Below the pieces are notes generated by a model. It had not been told where the DNA came from and searched no databases. It was given only the letters and a program-made list of their open reading frames with translations. The position numbers and the translations under genes are program-made. Shown here piece after piece: positions 45,236-59,700 of a DNA stretch of 64,000 nt (positions are counted from its first letter, which is position 1; every line of letters begins with the position of its first letter). Origin of the DNA: Gonium pectorale (lineage: Eukaryota; Chlorophyta; Chlorophyceae; Chlamydomonadales; Volvocaceae); contig LSYV01000007.1 in assembly GCA_001584585.1 (NCBI GenBank), positions 1,331,747 to 1,395,746 of the forward strand, read 5' to 3'.

Positions 45236-48200
45236 GCGGTTGGAGCGTTCGTACAGGGCCCTCAGGGCCGCGCCCAACTGCACGCCTGGGTGCAAAGCCG
45301 GCTCTGTGCTGGACCTCACCTGCATATACCCAGGCCCAAACAAGCTGTTGTATTCGGTGATGGCCTTCTCGTAGTACAGCACCCTGCGGACCGGATGCAG
45401 CGGTGGGGTTAAGGGTAGGGAGTCGGAACACTGTGGCCGCGCAAAGCCATCCACACAGCCAAACGCTGAGCGGTGCAGCCCAGCACGCCAGCGCCTCATT
45501 CTCCGCCTGTGCACTTGTGGCAATACAGCGTGCGGTAACCATGTAGCTCACCATGATTGCTGCAAATCCACGCGCCTCAACTTTGCTACCAGCTGCAATC
45601 GCCCAAATCCGCATCCTCGCGCTCACCTGGAGCGCAGGGACAGGTAGGTGTAGGCGAAGCGCTGCCCGGCCTCCGCCACCATGGCCATCCGCGCCGCGGC
45701 GGAGGGCTTCAGCGCCTCCTTGACCGCCTGTTAGCGAGGCACAGTCCGTGCCAGGCACACGGCGGGTTGAGATTTGTCGAGTCCTCGGGAGCGCGCGGCA
45801 CCACGGTTTAGACACGTGAGAGGTCGCATCTTGTAAGGGAGCTACCGCATATCGCTCCTCCAAGCTTTTCCAATTCGCACCCCTGAGTCTGCCCGCCGTT
45901 GTGCAGCCTCAATCTTCTGTGTACTGGCACGGCCCGGAGCGCCCCACGTTGCAGGTTTCAGACTCCTGGCCCAGAGTCCCACGGGGCTCCGGGGCTTCGC
46001 AGACCACTGCCCCAGAGCCCCACGTGCGATGTCGCCGGGCCTGAACGCGGCGTGGGTGCGGCCCATGTTCGTGCTCCCTGTTGCTCGTGCGGCGCGGGTG
46101 CCCACGCGAGTAACCCACGCTGCATGGCGCGCCGCACCCACCACTGCACGTACCTCAACCGCAAAGCCCGGGTCAAATTCCACGTAGTGCACCCCATCCT
46201 GCCGGCCCATGCCGTGGCGTAGGGCGGGTCGAGTTCCGGGGGAAGCGGGAGAGCGGAGTGAGGAGATTTGGGGGTCTGGGGGAGTAACTCCGCGTTGCCA
46301 CCGACAGTGCACGAGCACGGGCACCAGTTGTGCGGATAACACGCCACTGGGGGGCAGGGACGACTCACGTGAAGCGAGCTACGGTTACACGGGGGCCTCC
46401 CGGTGGTACGGACGCTGACCGCATAGGGTGTGTCGACTGTTGAGCTGCAGGGCATAGTCCCGCTACACAGTACATACACCGACCCTGATCCTGAATCTGC
46501 GCAGCGTGGGTGGCCGGCCATGTGGCTACGTGCACAACCACCCTGTGGACCCCATCCTGTACTGCGCCGCAACTGCTGCACTTATGTCCCCATGTACGGC
46601 AGCACTGGGGAAGGCGGCCAGTCGTGTGCGTACAGGCAAGGGAGGGTGGGCCTGGCCGCTGGGGAACTCCCGAGTGACCTCGGCTGCAGGGCCCTCACCC
46701 GCATCGCCCGGTAGTAATACTCGGCCCAGTTCGAGCGACCCTGGTTGGGTGTTTGAGGCATGAGGGCAGAGATGATGGGAGTCTCCATATTCGACCATGC
46801 ACAGCTGTGCCCGAAGGAAAACACCGAACGTTTCACGCAAACGTTTCAACTCCTTAAGTATCCTTCGGCAGAGAAGGAACTGCTTTCACGCACAAGCTGC
46901 CCATGCAAAATGCAGCACCTCATAGGAATCATATGCTCTCCGTACCGCCGCCGTCCACACCTTGAGGACGGGGGTATTGGTGTGCAGCAGCGACGCCAGC
47001 CCAGGGTTGGCGCTCTGTACGTCGCAGGAGACGGCCACCCGGTACCGGGAAAGCGGCACGGCAGGCGGCGGGGTGGAGGCCTGGGAAGGTAACGGGCGGG
47101 TGGAAACGGCGGCGGCGGCGACGTGGGGGAACTTGTTGCGACACAGGGCCCGGAGACGGGTTTCAATCCTATCTGGTAAGGGGAAGCGACGCGACTAGCA
47201 AGCAAACCCCGCCTTGACAGGCCAAGCGATGGTCCCGCGTAGGGGCTCAGGCGCCAACTGGAGGTAAAACTGTAGGGGTAACGTGCAGCGGGTAAGCGTA
47301 AGCCGCGGCAGGCGCGCAGAGGAGGGGGCATGGTGGGGCTGTAGTGCCGGTGGACGGATCAGGGGGTCACTAATTGGCAGGACACGAGGAGTCAATCATT
47401 GGTGTAAGGATGCCGCCCTCGCGCCCGCTCCGCCGTTGACCTAACGGCGATGTACTCCCCAGGGTAGACGGACGTATTCCGCGCATTGCGCTTACCGTGC
47501 TCCAACCACGGATGTGCCCACGCCGAGGCCTCAACTCACCATGCCACTTACGGCGCCGCCCAACGGAGCGGCCGTCGCTGCCGCCGCCTCGCCACCTTGC
47601 CCCGCTCTCTGCTGCTGCTCCAGCAGCTCTCGCGCGTCCAGCATCTTGAGCACCTTGCCGCCCACCGAGGAGTCGCGCGCGAATCGGCTCACAAAAGCGC
47701 GGCAGGAGGACTCGCCGCCCAGCGGCTCCGAGGGGTCCGAGGCAAACGCTCCGAGCGGGATCTGCGCGCGTATGTCAGGGGGGGCCGGGACGCAGAGAAA
47801 CGCTCGACCCCGGGCGCAAAGACCTGGAAATGCGCGCACGCGCGCTAACGCTGGAGTGAAGATTTGCGATCGGCACGACAAGGCCCCGCGGTGAGTGCAC
47901 AGCGGTAGGACAGCCTAGGGTGCCCGGTTGCTGTCTTTGCTGTCCTATCAACCTGAAACGCAGCCCCCTACCAAGCCACGACATCCATACCTTCTTCTCC
48001 GCCGGGTAGAAGACCAGCTGCTCGTGCGGGTAGGCCAGGAGGGGCACCAGGAGGTCCTCGTTGTAAGCCTTGCCGTGGGGCGGCATGTCCGGCCCCATGC
48101 TGCCGCCCAAGCCACGGACCTCCTTCACCGGGCTGAAAAGCGGGACCAGGCAGAAGCCTGCGGATGAAGAGGGACACGGCACGGAAGGGCGACGCGGCGG

Positions 48201-50477
48201 TGACGGCCGGCTGAGGTACGGGGGGCGAATGAGGCACCAGCCGTGCATGCTGCGGGCCAGTCGCGAACACGAGGCGGCGGCTCCAAGGGAACCGCGTGCG
48301 TCGGGGGAGCTCACTGCGCTGGGTAAGGCATGCAGAGCACACAATGGCACCTGCCAGGCTCCAAGTGGGCGGGAACCGACAGTATCACCAGCTTCGGGTG
48401 GAGAAACACAGCGCTGTCACCGCCGGGCCCCCCGCTCCAGCCCAGCCGAGCCCGGTGCATCCCCGCCCCCCCCAGCCCAGCCCGGTATGTTAGCGGCCGG
48501 CCAACTGAGAGCGCGCGGCCAGCAGCCGGACCTACAGACTGTACCAGGCCCGGCTTAGCGGGGCCGCACCTAGGGAGCACAGCGGCACATCCCGCGCGTT
48601 CAGGATGAAGATGGTATCCGGCAGCGCTACGTGGCCCGCGTCCTGGTGGCGTTGCAGCTCCGTAACCACCGAGTCAACCTATGACATCAGTAAGGCGACG
48701 CGGGCGAGGAGGAGCGCGCGGCAGGGCAGGGCGGGCGCCAGGGCCAGCGGGCACGTTCGGAGGAGCGCGAGCAAAGAGTTGGCAGAGCCGACCAGCGGGC
48801 CGCCGAATGCAATCCTCTGGCACGAGGATGGCGGCCGCCGGCCGGGCGTAACGCGTCAGGGGCACGTGGGCAGGGGGACCCAAAGGATGCACGGGTGGGT
48901 GATTAGGAGAAGGGCACGAGGAAGGGCGAGCGACCGAGGCGGACAATTAGGGAGGCGGAAGCTCGGACGGCGTCGGGGCAATGCCAGAATGGGCAGCTGG
49001 GGGAAAGAGTGCAGTTAGCGGAATGGGATAGGGGTGCAGGCCTGCGGGGCCGCGCAGCGGCGGAGCGTCCGCCGCGGGCCATATGCAACCGCCTGACCCG
49101 CCCCACCGAATCACCAGGTTGCAGCGCAGCTAGCCGGTGACAATTAGTAGACATGCATCCAGACTCCCATGTCCCATCCCCTAGTGCTGCTGTGCAATCA
49201 GCCAGTCTGCGCTCAGCGCTCGTGCCGCAGCCGCGGCCCGGACCCACCCGTATCCGAAAGGCGGGGTTGAAGTCGTCCGGCGTCACAGCGAGAACCCTGC
49301 GGGGGGCGACTCATGCGGACCTCAGGGCGGAGGTGTGCCACACCGCCGGAGCAACTCTTCACCCCCAGCCGCAGTCCTGCAACCGCCCCGCGCAGAGCTC
49401 CCTTGCCTTCGCACCATGCCGGCATCCTGTCGCCCCTGTGACCCCGCTCAGCTTATACGCAGCCCATCATCCCCTTCCCGTTCACTTTAACCAAACACTG
49501 CCCTTCTCTGAGGACCCCCCTCACAGCCCTACATGGCGCATTCCCACCGTCACGTGCATATCTTCGCCTTGACGACCGTTGCATCGCTCCCCGACAGTTG
49601 GTGCCCCATGCAGCCGCATCTCCCGCTCAATGGCCTACAGCATGGACGTGCCCCTCCGTGTGCTCCGTGACTCCACGCCCCTGGTCCACCTGCGCTCGAG
49701 CTGCCCTCCGCCTAACGGCCCCCGCAGCCGCCGCACCTGCCGCTCCGGACCACCACCACGGCTGTGCCCCTTCGCGTGCGGGTGTTATTCAGGTGATACT
49801 TGCGGAGCTGGTTGGCGATGCCCAGAGCTGACGGCAGCCGCACGCGCTCTCTGAAGACAGCCAGGTCAGGGTAGAGGCTGACGCTGCAGGGCAACGGATG
49901 GGGTTAGTGCAAGCACGACACCTTATGTTGCGGGATGCAGGTGGAGAGGGGAAGGTCGGGTTCTTGGTTCGTGGCACGTGAACAGGCCGTGGAGGCCTGG
50001 AGTATGAGGTCTGAAGCAGTGAGAGGGCGGCCCCCGATGCCGAGGCCGCTAGACCCGCTGCAGCTTGGCGCGAACGCGCATGCGGGGCACTAAGCCATGT
50101 GCTCGTCGATTGGGCGCCATTGCTCCGCTGCTGAAGGCACTGCGGCGCTGTGGGCCCTGGCGGGCCATGTGAGATGCGTGCAAGGGAAGGCCCCGTTCGC
50201 ACTTGTACAGCGGCTCCAGCTCCGCATGAGTCCACGCTCGCTTCCATTGCGGATGTTCGGACACCAGCTTGACTTCCTCCGGCAGCTGTCCGTCAGCATT
50301 TCGGGGTGAGTGGGTGGACCAGAGATTTGAAGGGGAGCAGTGGGATGGGTTTGGATACGTGCCTGCGCGTTGCGATAGTTGTCCCAGCAATACGCTTACA
50401 GATTGAATTGCTTCAGCAAATGCGGGCTGGCCAGCCAAGAAAGCCAAGAAAGAGAAGAACACCACGCAGAGCGGCAT
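45173..50477 (-). CDS. Secretory-pathway protein resembling GT90 (CAP10) glycosyltransferases, multi-exon
   Basis: Start ATG 50475-50477 gives a signal peptide (MPLCVVFFSFLAFLAGQPAF). Later blocks on the minus strand: LPEEVKLVSEHPQWKRAW (about 50210-50290), LAVFRERVRLPSALGIANQL (about 49800-49870), DDFNPAFRIRVG (about 49250-49285), LPDTIFILNARDVPLCSLG (about 48570-48640), PVKEVRGLGG and DLLVPLLAYPHEQLVFYPAE (about 48000-48140), AFVSRFARDSSVGGKVLKML (about 47640-47700), RYRVAVSCDVQSANPGLASL and TPVLK (about 46970-47050), NWAEYYYRAM (about 46700-46735), HYVEFDPGFAVE (about 46155-46190), then exons 45627-45727 (RFAYTYLSL) and 45173-45383 (VLYYEKAITEYNSLF). The order DT.F.LN.RD, P.....S, VLK, YYRAM..HYV and a final helix fits GT90 O-glycosyltransferases of the ER/Golgi. 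Some exon borders are unresolved. Confidence 0.6.
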
Positions 50478-53400
50478 CGGCTTCCACTTAAGCCCTCGGG
50501 GCGTCCCAGCGAGCTGCTTTACTTATTTTGCCAATCCTTCCGTCCTCCCTCTCCGGTTCCTCGGGGCTCTGTCCATGTGCTGCACAGCTGCTCTGCGTAC
50601 TCAACAAACGCGATGTGCTCGCCGTGCCTGTGTAATACAGTAATGATGATGCAATGTGCATGAACCACAACATGTGAAGCTGGAGCTGAAATTACAGCCG
50701 GGTATACCGCTTCCCGCCACGCCTTAGTAACGCCAGCCACGCGCGCTGTCCTCCTCCTCATGCACGCCCCCTTGATGCTGACCTCCTCTTGCGCGCTGTC
50801 CATACGCATTGGTAAGCTCGCCACAAGCACGATGGTGAATCCCGGGTTCCCGGCATGTCTCAGGAAGGCTCGGGATGGTTAAGGAGGTGGTTGTCGGCAA
50901 TTTGCGGCAAACCGATGCCGGCCCCACGCATCTGCATCCAGCAGGTACGGACAGCGCTGTTTCTCCGACAAGGATACCGTGCGCATGCCGGATGAAAGAC
51001 TTCCGTCTGTGAGAGGCGTGTGGACAGTGCACTCGTTACAACGAGCGTTACCAGGGTGGCCGCCGTGCAAGGAAACTTGCCGAGGAACCTTCACCCGCCC
51101 CAATCAGCCAGCCGGCCACCCGTCAACCGAACAAACATGGTGGATTTCTGGGCATGAAACAGTTTCCGGCAGCCCTGCGGCCCCAGCGCGCAGAGCAGGA
51201 GGCATGTCCACTAAATAAAGGTAAGTGTCCATATAAATAATACACGAAAGGATACACACAGCGCCGCAACAACATGCGCTAGATGCACACACCGGAGCCT
51301 TGAGCTGGGCCACGCAGTTCGCTACTAGCCACCTACCAAGATCTACCCCCCGATGCCAATGCCCTTAAAGCTCAGCGTTCCCCCGACACACGCGCCATCA
51401 TAAGCCTATGCGCGACAACGTAACTGCAGATGAAGATACCTCAAGTCACGCGTGCAGCGGCACAACCGAAAACATCGAAATGCGTGACGCGCTACTTGCG
51501 CGCACGCAGCAACAAGCCCCGACCCGAGCCTGCAGTACACACCCACTATGCATGCCGTGGCACAGGGTGTGTTTGACACGTTACACTCCACCCTGCCGAC
51601 CACCCAGGGACGTTAGAAGCGTCCACCGCAGTAGCCAGCGGCTCTCGGGCGCGCTCTGTGGTTTTGGCGGGTCACATCGCGCCCACACACAGGATTCAAA
51701 TGGTATTAATAGTAATCGCCTGCAGAGCGCTATGGCGCCGAGGAGCGGGCGCCACGTACAACGCGCCACATGTTGTAGTTCACTTCACAGAAAGCAGTCA
51801 CTCCAAACCCTGCGCCACATTGCCCGAACGGATGCAACGGGCAGAAGATGTCCCTAACCGCTGGTTCGCATGCTTGCGATCCCAAATCTTCACCAATGGC
51901 GGCATGTTCACCCATGCACCATGCACGCTAATAACCCCGCGCGAAAGCGCCGCCGTGTATGTTAAGCTACAAAAGAATAGCCGCGCGCCCCGTAGGTGCC
52001 GAAGGCAGCAGCCGTACCACAGACAGAGCCCAGAGAGAATTCTGGGCCGCATCGGGGGCTACGGTGGTGGTCGCCGCCGAACCAACATGCAGTGACATCA
52101 CCCCTTCGACTACCTCTGGAGCTGGGTCCTATAACGACATCCTTACTTACGCGCTTACGCTCGTCGTACGCGTTGTTCCTTTTCAACACAGACGGAGCAC
52201 GTCACCCTAAAGCTTGAGGAGGCAGGACGATCCACCTGTACCCGGACCAATCTGCGCACTCGCACATGTGTTCGCATTGCAGGGTCGTCACTGCGCGCGC
52301 AACTCCTGGTAGCCGCATACAGCACCAGCTGTTGCCGACCCACGGGTCAGCAAGGTTCACTCACGGCTGCCGCTGGAGCGATTAATTCCACGGCGTGACA
52401 CTGCACCGCCGCGTTCGCCACCAAGCCGCAGCTGATGAGCCCGGCCATTCGGAAAACGCACCTCAAAGGCGACAGCCACCCACAAGGCATGCCACGCCGC
52501 ACAGCCGCTCTGCAAGAAGCCAAAGATCCTTGAAACCAAGTGCCCATCACACGAAACCGTGTACCTCTCCGCCAGCCCAAGAAGGGGCAAACCCTTCCCG
52601 GGCTTCTACAAGACCAGCAGGAGGAGGAGGCACACACTACCACCGGCGCAACGAAACGCACAAACTGAAGCCGACCAGTATTACACTGGTTGGATTCAGG
52701 GTGAGGGCGATCCGAAAGGCACTACATCGCTGCGAGGATGCGCATGGCCCGGCAGGGATACCAAAGAAGGGTCGATAACACAGTTGGGGATAAAATTTGG
52801 CCACGGCCATGGGCGGAGCACGAGCTGCGAGCGCCCAACGCGGGCCCCCGGGGTGCCATCCGATTCCTCACGCCGTTGCATCCCACATACCACATCATAC
52901 CACACGCCGTAGGTGTCCCGGCGGTCAGGCAGCGCACGGCCCACTATCGCAGAGGCACCGGAAGCCCTAGGCATGAGATCTACAGAAGCGGTAGGCGCAC
53001 ATAAAATTGCCTCCCGTGGGAAGCTGCCGGCGCGTGGGGTCCGAACGATAGAAGCGCGGGCACAGACATGCCTTCAAGAGGCGAACAAGCTGCGAACTAA
53101 TAAATAATGGTGCCACTTTCTGGTTGTCAGCAATGGCGACTTACTTGCATCAGTAAACCCGCGCTCCAACAAACCGCCAAAGGCAATCGATGCACCTTAA
53201 CACAACAACTGGCATCTGGATCCTGAACGGCACATATAATATTCCGGCCGACCTGACCCATTGCATGGCCTAATGTTCGGCACTCCCGGCAAGGAACCCA
53301 TGACCATACATAAGCCACCACGCTTTCCGCCCAGCCGAACGCATCCTGGCCCTCCAAATAAACTGCGCTTCACAACCCAAACAGATGAGAAAGCCCCAAG

Positions 53401-53745
53401 CCAAGAAGCCTCCTTCCCCTGTCCATTCAACATCCGTGGCAGGCTAGACCCTCCACTGTAAGGCGCCTCATGCGCACAATCCGAGGTCGGCCGACCCCAG
53501 CAACCGCTGGCCCCACCGCCAACTGGTGCTAGGCTGGCTCTCTGGGTCCTTTTGGTAAACTTCATGTCCCACGCCTTCGGAAGCAGGATTCCCTTGCGAA
53601 CGCGCCGCCCACGCCTAGGCCAAAGCCCAGGGATTAGGGTCGGATACCTGCCTGCAGCAAGACACAACCATGGCTGACACGGTACAGTGGGCACAACATG
53701 CAGAACGAGGACTCGAGGGCCAGACAGCCCTTGCACCGCCAGCCC
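50478..53745. other. Intergenic region between the GT90-like gene and kinase E
   Basis: About 3.3 kb without a supported gene. It should hold the promoter of the GT90-like gene (left) and the 3' UTR of kinase E (right). The only recognisable item is the dispersed repeat at 52033-52185. ORFs such as 52347-52661 on the minus strand have no recognisable domain. Confidence 0.45.
52033..52185. repeat. Dispersed repeat, copy 2
   Basis: Matches 26397-26548 over about 150 bases in the same orientation. The frame that is open in copy 1 has TGA and TAA here. Confidence 0.6.
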
Positions 53746-56700
53746 TCAAGCCCCCCGCCGCTGCTGCTGCTGCTGCTGCTGCTGCAGAGGCAGATGCCCC
53801 GTGCTGTTAGCGGTTGGCGACCTGTGGTGGCTCGACTGCGAGCCGCGGCCTGCCAGGGTGTGGTGGTGCTGATGCTGGTGCTGACTGTCTCCGGTTGCGA
53901 CCAGGCCCGCTTGGGAGTGGGTGCTCGTGTCGCGCGAGTGGCGCAGGAATGCCACGGCATTCGCATGGGGGCCCACCAGCGCCGGCGGCGGCGTGGGCGG
54001 TGGCGGCTGTTGGTAAATGTGCGCAGCAGAGCCGCTCGCTCCGATAGATTGGTACGACGTGACCGTCGTCGTTATAGCGTTGCTTCCTGAGGCGTGCCCG
54101 AGGCTGTTGCGTCGGGCAAACGAGCTGTTGTTCGACGCGTCGCTTACAGGCCCGCCGGCGCCGCCGCCGCTGGCGCCGGCGCCGCCGCGGCCGCCGGCAC
54201 CGCCCCAGCTGAGGCTGTTGGAGCGTTGCAGCCGGATGCCAGCGACCTCAGCCCAGCGGGCTGCGATCTCGTTGTGCTCTCCGCGAAGAGGGAGAACGGC
54301 CACGGCGCTGATGGGCATGGTAGCGACGGCGCCGAACAGAGTCTGGCGCTCGCGCCACTGGCGCTGCAGTGCGGCGGCGTGGGGCTGCAGGTCTGCCAGC
54401 CTGCTCAGCAGCTGTGGGGGCAGGTGGGACGGGGCAGGCGAAAAGCCACGACGTCAGCCAGTAATGCATCACAGCTACTCAAGACGCGCGTACGGCGCGT
54501 TGTGCTGGAGCCAATCCTGTTGAGCGTTGGTTCAGATGCATCGAAACTCTCGGTCTGGAAGCTGCCCGCCACTTTGCACCCTGCTCTCTCTTCTCGTTTC
54601 CCGGGGAGTGGACGCGCTGCCACGTACCTGCTGCACGCTGGGCCTCGCCGCGGGGTCGCTCTGCCAGCAGTCCTCCACCAGGCGGCGCAGCTGCTCTGGG
54701 ATGACGGGCGAGAAGGCCGGGCGCATGCCGCAGGCCACCACCTTGTACGCCACCTCGGCAGGCAGGAGTTTAGAGTAGGGAGCCTCGCCAGAGGGGGACA
54801 GCATGCGCCACACTGTGGGAGGGGTGGGCCGGACCGGGTGGAGGTGGGAGAGTGAGGGACGGCGGCGGCAGGACAGGGCGGCAAGGATAACCCACATGCG
54901 GGTCGGGTCGTGAGTTGAATGTACTAGATGTCTGAATGCTCTCTTGTGGATGAGAAAGGGCGCCGAATTGAAGGCGCAGAACGGGCAAGAAGGATCACGT
55001 GGACGCTGTGCATGCCCATAGTGTGCCGCGGCGAGCAAGATGGCGCAGCCAGGTGGCGCATTTCAGGCTCCAAACTCACTCAGCACGCCGAGGGAGTACA
55101 CGTCCGATGCGGGGTGCAGACGGCCCGACAGCAGCAGCTCGGGCGGCAGGTGGGAGATGTCCGCGCCGCTGACCGCGCCCACGGCAGCGGCGGCCTCGGG
55201 GCTCCACGCGCCGCCGGCAATGTCGGCCGGCAGGCATGCGAGGCTGAGCCAGGGGTCCGTCAATTTGGCCACCTTGCGGATCACCGGCAGCGCGACGACC
55301 GGCGGCGCCGAGCAGCGGCGGCTGTTGCGGCCGGCGATGGTGCAGACGAGGCCCACAGAGGTGCGGCTGCGGTCGCTGGACTCCACGCCGTGGGCAGTCG
55401 GCGTGGCAGGGTTACTCCCGGCGTCAGTCTCGGGGCTGGAGGCGGGCCGGGAGGCGGGGCCAGAGGCGGGCCCAGATGTCAGGCCGTCTTCGGGTGGCGA
55501 GCAGCCGACGAGCTGCGACCGCGCCGGGCTGCTGATGCGGGTTATCGGCGAGTCAATGGCGTGCACAGCAATGATCCGGGGTGTAATTACGGCTGGATCT
55601 AGGATCTCCTCCGGATCGCCGGGAAGCCGGGCAGTGGCCACCGTCCGCGCCAGGACCGCTTGAACAGCCGGGCCGCCGGTTGATCGTGAGTCGTCCGGTA
55701 GGGAGCACTCTGGGAAGCGCACAGCGGCGCCCGCCTGTGATCCCCCGACACCGCTTGTGGCGACGCTGCGAAGGGCAAGGTTAGGACCCACGCCGCCGCT
55801 GGCGGCCGGTGTAGAGGCGGCTGCGAGCCCTCGAGAGGCAGCGCCATCGTTCACGTCCCTGCGCGGCTCCGGGAGAGGGCCCGGCGACGAGCCTTGCCTG
55901 GGGTATTCACCCGCCGCAGCTGCTGCACCCGCTGCCGGCTGCCTAGCGGGCGAGGGGCGCGCGGCCGCGTCCGGCGCCGTCAGCGCTGTCTTGAGGCCGC
56001 CCACTATCGTCGGCTTGCGCGGCGGCGTGGCGGCCCCAAGCGAGGACGCGGCGATTGAGCGGGAGAGGCCGCCAGCGCCGCTGCTGACGGAGCTGCGGTC
56101 GGCGGCACCGGCGGCGCTGAGGTGGCTTACGTTGCGGCCCTCCTGTGGCGACTCGGGCCACGCCGTCAGGCCCGACAATGTCTTGCTCATGGCGGACATA
56201 TCATTGGCCGAGTTCGGTTGGTTGCCGCTCAGCGAGTTGGTGCTCGGCTTCCGGACGAAGGGCGTGCCACCGTGGCCCAGCTGCATCCCGGGGGTGGCCG
56301 GCCCGGCGCCCGCACCGCTGGGGCCCTGGCCACGCGGCCCCAAGCTGCTAGTGCGCGCAAGAGCGTGCGCGGCGAACGGCGATACCAGGGCGCCGTCAGC
56401 TGCTGGTGCAGGCTGCGGGCCACCCGATCCCTCGCCGCCGGCAGCGGCGCCGGGCGCCAGCGCAGGGCTTGGGAGCAGGTTTGGGAGCTGGCGAGTCTGG
56501 ACGCTTCCGCCGTCGCCACCGCCAGCGCCCGGGCCGCCACCTCGATGGCTGCCGCCGCCACCACCGCCGCCGCCATGCACCGAGCCGCCGGCCCTGCCCG
56601 AAGTGGCCGTGCCGAACGCCGGCTGCTGCGGAGCCGGAGCTGCACCCGCCGTGCCGCTCACGTACGGCGCCGTCAGCCCCACCTTCTCGTCGACGCTGGA

Positions 56701-59700
56701 GGGATCGAAACCGGACATGCGAAAGTGGACTCCACCAACACCACCGGTGGCGTGCGCCGCCAGGCCGGTCGTTACGGTGGAAGCAAACGTACTACCGCTC
56801 ATGTACCCAGCCGAGTGGCGCAGGCTGCTGCTCCACGCGTGTGCACTGCTGTCGGCGGCGGCGACGCTCGCCGTCATGGTGCCAGCGTACGATGACACGT
56901 AGGTGTGCTGACGGCGCGGCCCGCCGGCGCCGCCGTAGGGGTCCGCGACGTCACTGTTGCCGCTGTTGTACATTGCAACGAGAACGTCATCCACCCCGCT
57001 GGGCGTGCGGCCGTGGGCGGGGATGGCGCCGCCGGCGGAGCCGCCGCGCAGCTCCACCCCGCTCGCGGCGGCCGCGTTGTCCGGGACCTCGGGGTCCATG
57101 GACATGCCGCCCCCGTCGCCGGCGTCGCCGTCACCGCCCGCTCCGTCGGCTGCCTGGACGTCACACCCTGGGTTGCCCGGACCGCCCGCAGCGGTGGGCA
57201 GGCTGCGGGCGCTGCTGGGCAGGACCACCGTCTGCATCATCACGTTCTCGGCGCGCAGGTCGCCGTGACACAGGTCCAGCGAGTGCAGGTAGGCCAGGCC
57301 AGAGGCCACGTCGTGCGCGATAGAGAGGATCTCGGACTGCGGACGCCACAGGGGCGCAAGGCGGAGGGGCGAATGTCGGGTCAGGGTTCCGTACTCAGGA
57401 AGCTGCTCGTGCAGCCGTGCGCTTATGTAAGCGGCTACTGCACATACGTAAGAGTGCAGTTCGGTACCAAGTTGTGGTTAGCAGCATCGTACCAGGGTCC
57501 GCATATCACAAGAGCTTGTACGGCCGATGCCAGAGCTGATACCGGCACAAACAGGCCGCGGGGGTGCTCTTAGGCCTTTCACCGCAGGGCAAATGCGCCG
57601 CAGTGGCCGCGAGAGGCAGCCAGCCACGGCCCACACTGTGCCGTGAGAATGCATTCGCACTGAGCATTCAGCACCCGCCGCTCAGCACTTGCTATTCTGC
57701 TTTCCTAATACTCACAACCGACAGCAGCCCCGGAAGGCCGGCCTCGGCGCCCTCTTCGCCAGCGGTCGCAGCGCCCAGGGCCGTCAGCTGCTTGACCAAC
57801 GACGACTGCTGGGAGCCCATGGACGCCGGCTGCGAGGCGGGAGAGGGCTGCGTCTGGGGCGACGGGGACTGAAGCGCTTCCCCTGCGGACGTGTCCCCCG
57901 CCGGCGACGCCTCCGAAGCGAGCGACGGTTCCGCCGGCGCCGAGCTCGTCACCTCGCCCTTGCCATCCCCACCCGCAACGCTGCTCGTGTTGGTGTTCGG
58001 GCCGTCGTCTGCCGTCTCAGTGCTGCGGCGCCGGCCGCGGCTGGGCCGGCTGAAGCGGCCGAGCCGCCGCGCAATGTACTTTGCGGGGGAGGAGCCCTTG
58101 CCATCCGCCGCAGGCCCGGCGGATGCGGTTACCGCCCTGCGTGCCGCGGCTTGCAAGGCTGCGCGCTGCGCGAGCACGCAGGCCAGGGAGCCGTTGTCGC
58201 AGCGCTCTAGGACCAGCCACGTCTGCAGGACGGCCTCCGCGTCCGTGGGCCGGGGCACCAGCTCGGCCTGCCGGATCAGGTCGGTAGCATGTTGGGAGAG
58301 GGATCCACAGACGATGGGTGGCCCGAATCTTGCCATTTCCTTGCGCTGTGTACTTATGTCTAAAAGTATTGGCAAGGCAGAAGGAAGACGGCCGTGGCAA
58401 CTTTGCACATAATTGAGTCCGTCAGCTCGCAACCGAATACAGCCACGAATAACCCAACAAGAATTGCAACACCTTGACATAGCAGCCACGATCGCCACCG
58501 CGCGAATCCCGTGCCTTGGCGCGACAGGCTCGCCTAGGCAGATCCCAAGCTCCCAAGCAACCAAGCCCGGGGACACCGCTTCCGATGCCTATCAGCCCGA
58601 GCATCTCACCACGTGCGGCAGCGACGTCACTGCTGAGGCGGGGAAGGTGTCTGCCACACTGCAGGCGACGATGTTTGGGTGGGCCAGGCGGCTCCACACC
58701 TCGCCCACCTGCTCCAGCATGAAGGAGCAGTCCATGCGGTGACTAACCACCTTGACCACCACACGCTGCTGCTGCTGCCAGATGCCTACACGACAAAGGC
58801 AGGGCGGGGCACAGGCTGAGCAGCTGATGCTCTTGCCAAACAGGTGGTCCGCGCCTGACAGGCCCCTGCCGGATTCGGAACATTCCATGAAGCGAAAGCA
58901 TCGGCGCACCACAAAGGAAGGGCCTTGGACGCCCCAGAAATGGCCTCCCATTGTGGGTCGCTGCGCTTTCCTCATCAGCGGCAGGGCTGTTTGCCCGCGG
59001 CTCCATGTGTCTAGGAAATCCCAGACACGTGCGCGTGTGGCAGCTGTCGGGATAGCCCGGTCTTGCCTCTTGGACTCACCGTGCAGGGCGGTGGCGAGGC
59101 GGCCCCGCTCAGCGGGCTTGAGGTCGCTCAGCTCCTTAAACAGGGGCGGGGCAACCGTGGACAGGGCCTTTCCGGCGCGCACGCTGACGTCGCGGCCGCT
59201 ATTAGCTCGCACGTAGCCGTGGCGGCTGCCCTCCCGAACGCTGATATCCTCGCTGCGGTGGCAGGGCGGGGCCCCGGGGATGCGAGGCGAGGTGCGGGGG
59301 TGGAACCGGGCCCAAGGCGGTGCGTGCCGACACGCTACGGTGTCATATGCACATTGGACTGGCGTGCCGCCACGGACAGAAAGGCGCCGCACAACAGCAA
59401 GAACATACGCCCAACACCCCCCTCGCTGGGACCCTGCAACATCGCCCAGTAGAGCCGAAGTCACGCGACCCGCCTCACTTTTTCCGTAGCTGCGCGCTGA
59501 AGCGTGAGAGCGCCGACAGCGCGTGGTTCTGACTGCTCCGCGCCATGGGGGTGGACGTCTTGCAGAGGCTCTTTGAACGGCTCCCAGTCTGCGGTCCCAG
59601 ACCAGGTCCATGTTTAAGGGTTGAAGGTTTCGGAGCAGCGTCAGAGGCTCGCGTCGTCGATGGGCTCGCCCATAGTGTGCGGGCCACTGCTGCCGATGGC

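Noticed and set aside
56406..57323. Arg/Pro-rich plus-strand ORF of 305 residues
   Set aside because: Shadow of the antisense kinase E exon, whose splice phases and motifs are consistent.
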